A stretch of 12,724 bases of DNA from Piscirickettsiaceae bacterium (GTDB lineage: Bacteria; Pseudomonadota; Gammaproteobacteria; Methylococcales; Cycloclasticaceae). Shown one piece after another: positions 1 through 5,888 of this stretch; positions within the stretch are counted from its first letter, which is position 1; every line of letters starts with the position of its first letter. The stretch is taken from assembly GCA_002401365.1 (NCBI GenBank), contig NVSW01000024.1, forward strand, positions 1 through 12,724, read 5' to 3'. The translations under genes were made by a program, and so were the position numbers. The notes beneath the pieces are model-generated. The model was not told the DNA's origin. It saw only the letters and a list, made by a program, of their open reading frames with translations, and searched no databases.

Positions 1-141
1 CGTTTGCAGCTCCCGCATCAACAGATCATAATCAGCATCTGAAATTTGCGGTGCATCTAGCTGGTAATAACGTTGATTTTGCAGATCAATTTCCATACGC
101 AACTGTTGAACACGTTGCTTGCTCTTGGCAAGGGCTTTCAT
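1..141 (-). CDS. ligA: NAD-dependent DNA ligase LigA, N-terminal fragment (cut by window edge)
   Basis: Only the first 47 codons are present; the gene runs off the left edge. The reading begins MKALAKSKQRVQQLRMEID and continues through YYQLDAPQISDADYDLLMREL. This is the signature opening of bacterial NAD+-dependent DNA ligases: the Ia subdomain, which contacts the nicotinamide side of NAD+ and contains the conserved YY...D.P.ISDAEYD segment. The enzyme seals nicks during replication and repair. Its ATG overlaps the zipA stop in an ATGA arrangement (138-141), and no Shine-Dalgarno is visible just upstream inside zipA, so translation is probably coupled to zipA. The zipA-ligA order is common in gammaproteobacteria. 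The adenylation lysine and all downstream domains lie outside the window. Confidence 0.93.
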   Translation of the reverse strand, partial: MKALAKSKQRVQQLRMEIDLQNQRYYQLDAPQISDADYDLLMRELQT

Positions 142-848
142 TTCGTATTTGATTTCGCTAACAGCTCACGAATGTCATCAATTTTCTCAAATGTTAGTTC
201 TTGCTTTGCAGCGTTTAATAAATTGCATTCAAAGCGCTGACATAATTCACGTGCGGACTCCAACATATCATCAAACGATAAGTTTGAATCAACCGTTTGG
301 CTTGCCTGAAAAAACAGCACAACCCCTTTAGTCTCAAAATCACTCATATTCCCCACGGGAAATGTCCCAGGCTCTAATATATTCGCCACGTGAAAAACCT
401 GAGTTTCCACACCTTGTTCGCGTCGGTAACGGTGAAATATACCCATGTCACCAAACTCAAGGTTAAGGGCAGTAAATACATTCAGTAATGCGACGCCCGC
501 AATAGCTGTATCATTCGCCGGCACAACAAGCAACTGAATAACGGGCGCCTGTTCAACCACAGGAATTGCCTCCGCCTGTAAACGACTACTCTGTGGATTT
601 GAGCTGTCCGCATTAAATTCCTCTAACGCATCGTCAAGCGGCACATCTATTTTATTAGATGCTGAACTTGCACTGTATTCATCAACCTCTGTCATCTCAT
701 CAACAATAACCGGTTGAACTTTAGATGCTTCGTTTATAAAGTCATTGTCTTGCTTAGAACGATTTTTAATTCTGTCATAAAAGTAAATGCCAAAAAGAAC
801 AAATAATCCAATAACAATCAACAATAATCTTAACGCAGTTTCTTCCAT
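138..848 (-). CDS. zipA: Cell division protein ZipA
   Basis: 236 residues. ZipA anchors FtsZ to the inner membrane and stabilises the Z ring. Residues about 6-24 form one hydrophobic membrane segment (LRLLLIVIGLFVLFGIYFY), followed by a basic stretch (DRIKNRSK), as expected for an N-out bitopic anchor. Residues about 30-100 are an acidic, Ser/Asp/Glu-rich linker. From about residue 103 the sequence matches the C-terminal FtsZ-binding domain (IQLLVVPANDTAIAG, FGDMGIFHRY, the FHVAN segment, the GTFPVGNM turn). The protein is shorter than E. coli ZipA (328 aa) because the linker is short and lacks the usual Pro/Gln-rich composition. An AGGA Shine-Dalgarno sits 6 nt before the ATG. It lies 21 nt after smc and overlaps ligA by 4 nt, so the three are probably one operon. 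Confidence 0.93.
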   Translation of the reverse strand: MEETALRLLLIVIGLFVLFGIYFYDRIKNRSKQDNDFINEASKVQPVIVDEMTEVDEYSASSASNKIDVPLDDALEEFNADSSNPQSSRLQAEAIPVVEQAPVIQLLVVPANDTAIAGVALLNVFTALNLEFGDMGIFHRYRREQGVETQVFHVANILEPGTFPVGNMSDFETKGVVLFFQASQTVDSNLSFDDMLESARELCQRFECNLLNAAKQELTFEKIDDIRELLAKSNTK

Positions 849-869
849 TTTTTATCCTAAAATACGGGG

Positions 870-3800
870 TTAATTTGCAACCATTTTAGCCGCTTCATCA
901 AGGTCAACTGATACGATTCGTGAAACACCTGGCTCCTTCATTGTCACGCCCGACAGTTGTTTAGCCATTTCCATGGTCGCTTTATTATGGGTAATTAAAA
1001 TCATCTGTACCTGCTCTGACATCTCTCTAACCAATTCGCCAAAGCGTCCAACATTAGCTTCATCTAACGGCGCATCAACCTCGTCTAACATACAAAATGG
1101 TGCGGGGTTTAAATCGAAAATAGCAAACACTAGGGCAACCGCCGTTAACGCTTTTTCACCACCGGATAACAAATGGATCGAACTATTTCTTTTTCCCGGT
1201 GGCCTAGCCATCACCGTTACACCTGTTTCCAATATATCGCCGCCCGTTAACTGCAAATAAGCATTACCACCACCGAACAACTTAGGGAACCGGCGTTCAA
1301 AGCCCTTATTTACTTTATCAAACGTTTGCCTAAACAACAGTCGACTTTCTTTATCAATTTTTTCAATAGCGCTCTCGAGGGTATCCAATGAATCCAACAA
1401 ATCTTTTTGCTGGCTATCCAAATACGTTTTTCGTTCCGACTGCGTTTCAAACTCCTCTATTGCGGTTAAGTTAATAGGCCCTAAACGTTCTATTTTCATC
1501 ACCAACAAATTGACCTGTTCTTGCCAAGCACTTTCTTCAGCATCACCTAATAAAGCACTTAACGTTTCTTCCAGGTTAACGCCTGATTCTTGCAGCTGCT
1601 CTACCAACGTTTGCTTTCTAACCAATACCTCTTGATGGTTAACCTTAGCAGACGATATATCTTCTCGAGCTGCTTGAACGGTTTGCTCGCTACTACTTCT
1701 ATCAGACTCTAACCTTCGGATTGTATGCTCAAATTGCTCGAGCAAGCGCCTTTCTTCAGCAAGCTTTCCCTCAACCTCAACTTTCTTTTGCAACAAGCTA
1801 TCCAATGCCAAGGTTTGCTTATCTAACGGCTCATCACTACGCTTTAATACATCGCAGGCCTCCGCATATTGCGTTTCAGCATGGCGCATTTTTTCTTCAA
1901 TGGTCTTCAAGCGATGCGTGGTTAACGCCTTATTAGACCGATTTGACTCTAACCCCAACATCAACTGATGCGCTTGCTCACGCTTAGCTTGTGACTCTAA
2001 TCTTGCCTTATCCAATGCCGCTTTTTTTTCATCACGCTGTTGCTGAAGCTGCTCTCTTTTAGCGTCTAATTCAGATGCTTCATTAATTGTTCGTTCCAGT
2101 AAGGACCGACTAGCCGCCAGCAAAGCCTGATCTTGCTCCTGCTCTTTCAAAGCAACCCTTAAGTCTTCCTCTATCGCTACTTGCCGTTGCTTTGCCTGAT
2201 TGATAGCAGACTGCTTTTCTGAAACCTCCAACGCCAAACTAGAAAGTTGTTTAGCAAGCACTGTCTGAGATTGGTTTTTTTGGTAACGATTTTTTTCAGA
2301 TGTCGATAACGTTGCTTGTGCCGTTGATAGCTGCTCCTCTTCCTCAGCAATAAGCACTGTTAAAACCGACAGCTTTTTAACTAATGATTTTTTCTCTTTT
2401 TCAAGCGCCAGTGCACTTTCTTTATCACCCTCATTTCTCAGTGAGACACTGCCTGGACGAAGCCAAATACCCTGTTTGGTGATAACAGATTCCATCTCGC
2501 CCAACGAAACAATTAACCGCTGCGCCTGCTCAACGGTTTCGGCAAAATGCACGCCGCTAAATAGCGATGCTGGAAAAGCCTCTGAATCAATTAGCGTGGC
2601 CAATGCAGTGCTAGCGTATTTAGCATTTTGATTTACCGATGCATGCCTCTTGTCTAATAGCGTTATGTCACCATCGCGCAATTCTTTTAAGCCGATTAAT
2701 GCAGCATCAAAGTCATCAACATAAATGGCTTGTAACGCTGAACCTAATACAGTTTCAACTGCCATTTCCCAACCTTCTTTTACGTTCAAGCTTTGCACTA
2801 ATGTTAAAGCACCCGCCAAATTAAATGTCTCTAACCAATATTGAACCTTGTTATGCGAATCACCTAAGCTCGACTGTTGCAACACTTCAATTGAAGCTAA
2901 GCGTCCAGACAACAACGCATGGTCTGCTCGGTTTTTAGTAAGCGACTCATTGTGTTTATGAGCCATCGTTCGTAATTCTGATATTGAATCTTGTAACCGC
3001 TCAGTCGCTAACTGCTCTGCTTGATACGTCTTATCCAACAAATCATGTTTTTGCTGAATATCACCCACATCACCCGTTTGCATTGTTTGTTGCAGGCTTG
3101 ACTTCTCTGACACTGCCGATTCAAGACGTTGAGAAAGCTGAATCAAGTGTCTCTCAAATTGTGCAATTTTGGCTTTTTCTACATCAATTTTCCGTTTCGG
3201 CTCGGCAACCTGGTAGGTAAATTCATCCCAAGTCTTTTGCCAGCTTGTCATCGTATCTTCCGCCCGGTTAAGGCTAATAGCTAGCGCCGCCTCTTTATCT
3301 TTGGTTCCTCCAAGTGACCGTTCAGTTAGCTGAATTTGCTCCTCAGCGCGTTGCAGTTTACTCTTTTCCTCGGCAAACTCTTGTTGACTGCTTTCTATTA
3401 ACTGTTCGTTGTGTTCTCTCAATGTCCGATATTGATTTAACTCAGCCTTTTTATGCTGCAACGCTTGCTCAGCCTTAGAAATCTCAGAGCCCACTGCGTA
3501 AAATTCAGCCTGTACTTTATTCCATGTTTCACTTTGAGCGGTATGACTATTACGCTGTTGTTCAATATTCTTCTCTAATTCCCTTTGAGTCGCTAACAAT
3601 AGTTCAACTCGCGTTTGCAGCCCCTGCATTGTCTTATTTTGGTCTACATCAAGTACATCGAGCGATTGCCACTTTAACGCAAGCAGCTGTGCCTTTATTT
3701 GTCGTTCTTCCGCCTTTAAAGTTTTATATTTCTCTGCTGTGCTCGCTTGGCGCTTTAAATGTCGACATTGTTTTTCAATCTCTTCACATAAATCAGCAAC

Positions 3801-4394
3801 CCGTTCAAGGTTCTCACGCGTCCGACGCATTCTGTTTTCAGTATCACGACGCCTTTCCTTATACTTTGAAATACCCGCAGCCTCTTCAAGAAACACCCGA
3901 AGCTCTTCAGGTTTTGCTTCAACAAGCCGCGAAATGGTCCCTTGTTCAATAATTGCATAACTTCTTGGCCCAAGGCCAGTACCAAGAAACAAATCCGTAA
4001 TATCTTTACGTCGGCAGCGCGTTCCATTAAGAAAATAAGTCGACTGCCCCTCTCTATTAACTTGTCTTTTTAGTGCCAGTTGACGATTGCCTGCGTATTC
4101 ACCAATAATCGTTCCATCTGTATTATCAAAAATCAATTCAACAACGGCTTGGCTAACAGGTTTACGCGTACTCGAGCCGTTAAAAATAACATCCGCCATT
4201 TGGTCACCACGTAAGTTCTTAGCAGAACTTTCTCCCATCACCCAGCGAACTGCATCAATAACATTAGACTTTCCGCAACCATTTGGCCCAACAATACCCA
4301 CCATATCGCTGTTAAAAGAGATGGTAGTACTGTCAACAAATGATTTAAACCCAGAGAGTTTTATTTTTTCCAAACGCATCGCGTAACGATACAT
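870..4394 (-). CDS. smc: Chromosome partition protein Smc
   Basis: 1174 residues, the normal length for bacterial Smc, the ATPase core of the Smc-ScpAB condensin that extrudes and organises DNA loops. Residues 36-43 are the Walker A motif GPNGCGKS; the Q-loop region follows around 148-181 (IIEQGTISRLVEAKPEE). Two long Glu/Gln/Lys-rich coiled-coil arms (about 180-510 and 660-1010) flank a hinge at about 520-655 (AGALTLVQSLNVKEGWEMAV and following). The C-terminal head carries the ABC signature LSGGEKAL (from about 1076), Walker B FCMLDEVDAPLD (from about 1100) and the switch histidine in ILITHNK. The start is uncertain. The family normally begins MRLEKIKLSGFKSF, which is Met6 here (4379); neither Met1 nor Met6 has a convincing Shine-Dalgarno. 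Met6 is preferred on homology. Presence of Smc suggests that this lineage does not use MukBEF. Confidence 0.96.
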   Translation of the reverse strand: MYRYAMRLEKIKLSGFKSFVDSTTISFNSDMVGIVGPNGCGKSNVIDAVRWVMGESSAKNLRGDQMADVIFNGSSTRKPVSQAVVELIFDNTDGTIIGEYAGNRQLALKRQVNREGQSTYFLNGTRCRRKDITDLFLGTGLGPRSYAIIEQGTISRLVEAKPEELRVFLEEAAGISKYKERRRDTENRMRRTRENLERVADLCEEIEKQCRHLKRQASTAEKYKTLKAEERQIKAQLLALKWQSLDVLDVDQNKTMQGLQTRVELLLATQRELEKNIEQQRNSHTAQSETWNKVQAEFYAVGSEISKAEQALQHKKAELNQYRTLREHNEQLIESSQQEFAEEKSKLQRAEEQIQLTERSLGGTKDKEAALAISLNRAEDTMTSWQKTWDEFTYQVAEPKRKIDVEKAKIAQFERHLIQLSQRLESAVSEKSSLQQTMQTGDVGDIQQKHDLLDKTYQAEQLATERLQDSISELRTMAHKHNESLTKNRADHALLSGRLASIEVLQQSSLGDSHNKVQYWLETFNLAGALTLVQSLNVKEGWEMAVETVLGSALQAIYVDDFDAALIGLKELRDGDITLLDKRHASVNQNAKYASTALATLIDSEAFPASLFSGVHFAETVEQAQRLIVSLGEMESVITKQGIWLRPGSVSLRNEGDKESALALEKEKKSLVKKLSVLTVLIAEEEEQLSTAQATLSTSEKNRYQKNQSQTVLAKQLSSLALEVSEKQSAINQAKQRQVAIEEDLRVALKEQEQDQALLAASRSLLERTINEASELDAKREQLQQQRDEKKAALDKARLESQAKREQAHQLMLGLESNRSNKALTTHRLKTIEEKMRHAETQYAEACDVLKRSDEPLDKQTLALDSLLQKKVEVEGKLAEERRLLEQFEHTIRRLESDRSSSEQTVQAAREDISSAKVNHQEVLVRKQTLVEQLQESGVNLEETLSALLGDAEESAWQEQVNLLVMKIERLGPINLTAIEEFETQSERKTYLDSQQKDLLDSLDTLESAIEKIDKESRLLFRQTFDKVNKGFERRFPKLFGGGNAYLQLTGGDILETGVTVMARPPGKRNSSIHLLSGGEKALTAVALVFAIFDLNPAPFCMLDEVDAPLDEANVGRFGELVREMSEQVQMILITHNKATMEMAKQLSGVTMKEPGVSRIVSVDLDEAAKMVAN

Positions 4395-4409
4395 GATTCA
4401 ACCAAAATC

Positions 4410-4454
4410 ATAAAGCCGAATTGAATGGATTTATGTCCATTCTCATGAGACTTA
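4410..4454. repeat. 45-bp structured repeat, copy 1
   Basis: First of three copies. The unit runs from ATAAAGCCG to GAGACTTA. Inside it, GAATGGA (4423-4429) and TCCATTC (4436-4442) form a perfect 7-bp stem closing a TTTATG loop. It is followed by the 8-bp palindrome CTCATGAG (4442-4449). Copies 1 and 2 are identical over all 45 positions; copy 3 differs at one. Copy 1 abuts the smc start. Confidence 0.9.
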
Positions 4455-4466
4455 TGCCCTGTGGGT
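4455..4466. repeat. 12-bp linker of the repeat array, forms a hairpin with its flanks
   Basis: The linker TGCCCTGTGGGT joins copies 1 and 2 and recurs exactly at 4559-4570 before copy 3. With the flanking repeat ends it makes TATGCCC-TGT-GGGTATA (4453-4469), a 7-bp stem containing one G-T wobble, extendable by one T-A pair. Linker plus unit gives a 57-bp period. Confidence 0.8.
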
Positions 4467-4511
4467 ATAAAGCCGAATTGAATGGATTTATGTCCATTCT
4501 CATGAGACTTA
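4467..4511. repeat. 45-bp structured repeat, copy 2
   Basis: Identical to copy 1 at every position, with the same GAATGGA/TCCATTC hairpin and CTCATGAG palindrome. It starts 57 bp after copy 1. Unlike copy 1, it is followed by a 47-bp inserted segment before the linker resumes. Confidence 0.9.
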
Positions 4512-4558
4512 CGACTGCATGGATGCAGGAGGTAGAGCAGCGCAGGAGCAGTTGCCGA
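4512..4558. repeat. 47-bp GC-richer segment inserted in the repeat array
   Basis: This segment interrupts the unit-linker order between copy 2 and the second linker. It begins with CTGCATGGATGCAG (4515-4528), a perfect 6-bp inverted repeat around GG, followed by a purine-rich AGGAGGTAGAGCAGCGCAGG stretch. Its base composition is clearly more GC-rich than the surrounding intergenic DNA. It does not encode protein. It may be a module of the same repeat family that is missing between copies 1 and 2, or a later insertion; the sequence alone does not decide. Confidence 0.6.
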
Positions 4559-4570
4559 TGCCCTGTGGGT

Positions 4571-4615
4571 ATAAAGCCGAATTGAATGGATTTATGTCCA
4601 TTCTCATGAGACCTA
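4571..4615. repeat. 45-bp structured repeat, copy 3
   Basis: 44 of 45 positions match copies 1 and 2; the only change is T to C at 4613 (ACCTA instead of ACTTA). The hairpin and palindrome are intact. It is preceded by the exact 12-bp linker (4559-4570) and followed by AT-rich unique DNA leading to queF. Confidence 0.9.
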
Positions 4616-4742
4616 CGAGCATAAAATTATTTATTAAACGTGTGATTCAACATTAACGATAATAAAGAAAATAACGCCCATATAATTAGAGAATTAGTAT
4701 CTTTAATGTAAAATAGCTATTTTTATTTTATGGCGAACAAAG

Positions 4743-5132
4743 ATGAGCACTACACCTAGCACCGACCTTGAAACATTCCCAAATCCAAACCCTGAACGAG
4801 ACTACACGATTAAAATTGATACCCCTGAGTTTACCTGCCTTTGCCCTAAAACAGGACAGCCAGATTTTGCTACTATGACACTTGAATACGTACCTAATCG
4901 GTCATGTATTGAGCTAAAATCTTTCAAGCTATATATATGGTCTTATCGAGACAAGGGTGCTTTTCATGAAGCCGTCACCAATGCAATTCTTGATGACCTT
5001 GTTAAGGCGTGCCAGCCCCGATTTATGCGCCTATCAGCCGATTTCAATGTCCGTGGCGGGGTCTATACAACGGTCATTGTTGAACATAAAGACCCAAAAT
5101 GGACACCTCCCACGCCTGTTCAGTTGGCTTAA
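4743..5132 (+). CDS. queF: NADPH-dependent 7-cyano-7-deazaguanine (preQ0) reductase QueF, short type
   Basis: 129 residues. QueF reduces the nitrile of preQ0 to the amine preQ1, the last free-base step before queuosine is inserted at the tRNA wobble position. The catalytic motif LCPKTGQPDFAT puts the nucleophilic cysteine at 34 and the acid aspartate at 41, the same seven-residue spacing as Cys55/Asp62 of the B. subtilis enzyme. The QueF signature ELKSFKLY is at 57-64, and the substrate-binding His-Glu pair is H75-E76 (FHEAV). It is the unimodular, B. subtilis-like type, not the duplicated two-domain enzyme (about 280 aa) of E. coli. No strong Shine-Dalgarno precedes the ATG (GCGAACAAAG). It is a single gene, divergent from smc. 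Confidence 0.95.
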   Translation: MSTTPSTDLETFPNPNPERDYTIKIDTPEFTCLCPKTGQPDFATMTLEYVPNRSCIELKSFKLYIWSYRDKGAFHEAVTNAILDDLVKACQPRFMRLSADFNVRGGVYTTVIVEHKDPKWTPPTPVQLA

Positions 5133-5309
5133 GCGTTAACAAAACACAATAATTCAACCTTTAACCTATTCAGTTTAAATTCATCCACAGCTCTTATCCT
5201 ATAACTGCAGCATAACAAAACTGTTTTGCAGCTAAAGCTGAATTAAGCGGAAAAGCTTTATCTTCTGCTCCAATGAAACTTATGCCCTTTAGGCATAGAG
5301 GATAAGACA
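5133..5309 (+). other. Intergenic leader between queF and the His-rich gene
   Basis: 177 bases. I see no clear Rho-independent terminator for queF. Small inverted repeats occur, for example CAGCT-AA-AGCTG (5230-5241), but without a T-run. The distal part holds the diverged structured repeat and the ribosome binding site of the next gene. A promoter for that gene is likely here, but I cannot place convincing boxes. Confidence 0.45.
5246..5300 (+). repeat. Diverged fourth copy of the structured repeat in the leader of the His-rich gene
   Basis: From 5255 to 5300 the sequence aligns with the end of the 45-bp unit plus linker and the next unit's start. The core ATGA-ACTTATGCCCT, then T, GG, ATA, AG in register (5273-5300), is nearly all shared. 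Both stems survive by different bases: AGCGGAA (5246-5252) with TTCTGCT (5263-5269, one G-T pair), and TATGCC (5281-5286) with GGCATA (5292-5297), where the array's G-T wobble has become G-C. The second hairpin ends on the first base of the AGAGGA Shine-Dalgarno (5297-5302). Homology is inferred by eye. Confidence 0.6.
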
Positions 5310-5753
5310 ATGAATACTTTTCAAAAAATTTGTAGTTTAACGATTATCTCTTCTTTATTTTTATTCGGTGGGAATGCATTCGCTCGTGATAGGCCTAGCT
5401 CAGGGTACGATCATCAATATCGTAGCCATGGGCATGAAAAAAGTTATTCAAGGTCGCATAGCTATAAACGTCACGATAAACATCACAACCGGTCATCATG
5501 GCGTCGGCCTCATAATTATCATAATGGCTATGCTTATAATAATCGGCATCATGGCCATAATAAGCATCACTATAAACGCCCTACTTTTGATTATTACCGT
5601 CATTCAAAGCGTCGCCAAGGGTACAAGCATTCAAACCATTATTATGCGCCAAGGCGTGTAGAGTATTACCGACCTAAATATATAGCCAGACGCATCGTAA
5701 GACATGCATATGCATACCCTGGCCATGGCTTAAATATTTATTTGAATTTTTAG
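5310..5753 (+). CDS. Secreted His/Tyr/Arg-rich small protein, function unknown
   Basis: 147 residues. I do not recognise the family. Residues 1-25 form a standard Sec signal peptide (Lys6, hydrophobic core SLTIISSLFLFGG, AFA before the predicted cut), so the protein goes to the periplasm, surface or outside. The mature part of about 122 residues has about 19 His and 19 Tyr, many Arg and Lys, few acidic residues and no Cys, so it is strongly basic. HH and H-x-H clusters fill residues 30-100 (SHGHEK, RHDKHHNR, RHHGHNKHHYK). The C-terminus ends with an alternating hydrophobic strand, GLNIYLNF. The His richness suggests metal binding or a pH-sensitive surface; this is inference. AGAGGA lies 7 nt before the ATG. 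A second long frame from 5368 is a compositional shadow. It is followed by strong hairpins. Confidence 0.8.
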   Translation: MNTFQKICSLTIISSLFLFGGNAFARDRPSSGYDHQYRSHGHEKSYSRSHSYKRHDKHHNRSSWRRPHNYHNGYAYNNRHHGHNKHHYKRPTFDYYRHSKRRQGYKHSNHYYAPRRVEYYRPKYIARRIVRHAYAYPGHGLNIYLNF

Positions 5754-5766
5754 GTTTATAACGACA

Positions 5767-5791
5767 TCGATTGGTAGCGTTTAACAATCGA
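5767..5791. other. Hairpin 1 between convergent genes
   Basis: TCGATTG (5767-5773) and CAATCGA (5785-5791) form a perfect 7-bp stem with an 11-nt loop, just after the stop of the His-rich gene. There is no T-run, so it may be an accessory 3' end structure and not a terminator. Confidence 0.45.
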
Positions 5792-5805
5792 CCATGACTC
5801 CCCTC

Positions 5806-5825
5806 TGTGAGATCACATTCTCACA
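5806..5825. other. Hairpin 2 between convergent genes
   Basis: TGTGAGA (5806-5812) and TCTCACA (5819-5825) form a perfect 7-bp stem with a six-base loop. It is six bases before the terminator hairpin. The TGTGA...TCACA arms also resemble a Crp half-site pair, but the spacing and position (3' ends of both genes) do not suit a Crp operator. Confidence 0.4.
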
Positions 5826-5830
5826 CTATA

Positions 5831-5864
5831 AAGGCGAACAACTTACGTTGTTCGCCTTCTTTTT
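5831..5864 (+). terminator. Rho-independent terminator for the His-rich gene
   Basis: A perfect 12-bp stem (AAGGCGAACAAC, 5831-5842; GTTGTTCGCCTT, 5847-5858) closes a TTAC loop and is followed by CTTTTT on the plus strand. On the minus strand the hairpin is followed by only a short U-run (CGCCTTTATAG), so it may also end htpG transcription, less strongly. Confidence 0.9.
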
Positions 5865-5888
5865 ATCTATTCTTTTAACAGGTTTATT

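Larger units (their letters stand above)
4395..4742. other. Gene-free divergent region between smc and queF
   Basis: 348 bases with no credible coding frame. The smc-proximal two thirds (4410-4615) is a structured repeat array, described separately. The rest (4616-4742) is very AT-rich and must hold the queF promoter. A perfect TATAAT lies at 4681-4686 but has no good -35 at normal spacing. A TAAAAT at 4709-4714 has only a poor -35 (TTAGAG, 4686-4691). I see no preQ1-riboswitch-like C-rich loop and A-rich tail before queF. The smc promoter must lie in or beyond the repeats, since copy 1 starts only 15 bp from smc Met1. Confidence 0.6.

Noticed and set aside
3524..3952. 142-codon plus-strand frame inside smc
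   Set aside because: It lies antisense within conserved smc head and coiled-coil coding sequence, has no recognisable domain or ribosome site, and is a reading shadow. Other frames antisense to smc, htpG, the patatin gene and pgpA were dropped for the same reason.
4410..4615. Repeat array as a CRISPR
   Set aside because: The sequences between the units are not unique spacers: the same 12-bp linker recurs, spacing is 12 and 59 bp, there are only three units, and no cas genes are present.
4410..4615. Repeat array as an insertion sequence
   Set aside because: No transposase frame, terminal inverted repeats or target duplication are visible; at most it is a non-autonomous element.
4616..4742. 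preQ1 riboswitch upstream of queF
   Set aside because: The AT-rich leader lacks the C-rich loop and the small pseudoknot-forming A-rich tail of known preQ1 classes.
5169..5190. DnaA box-like TCATCCACA
   Set aside because: Single mismatched site with no cluster, no dnaA/dnaN and no AT-rich unwinding region; likely chance.
5368..5661. 97-codon frame overlapping the His-rich gene
   Set aside because: It is the +1 shadow of CAT/CAC- and TAT-rich codons, giving an Ile/Met-rich artefact; the other frame has the signal peptide, ribosome site and stop placed before the terminator.
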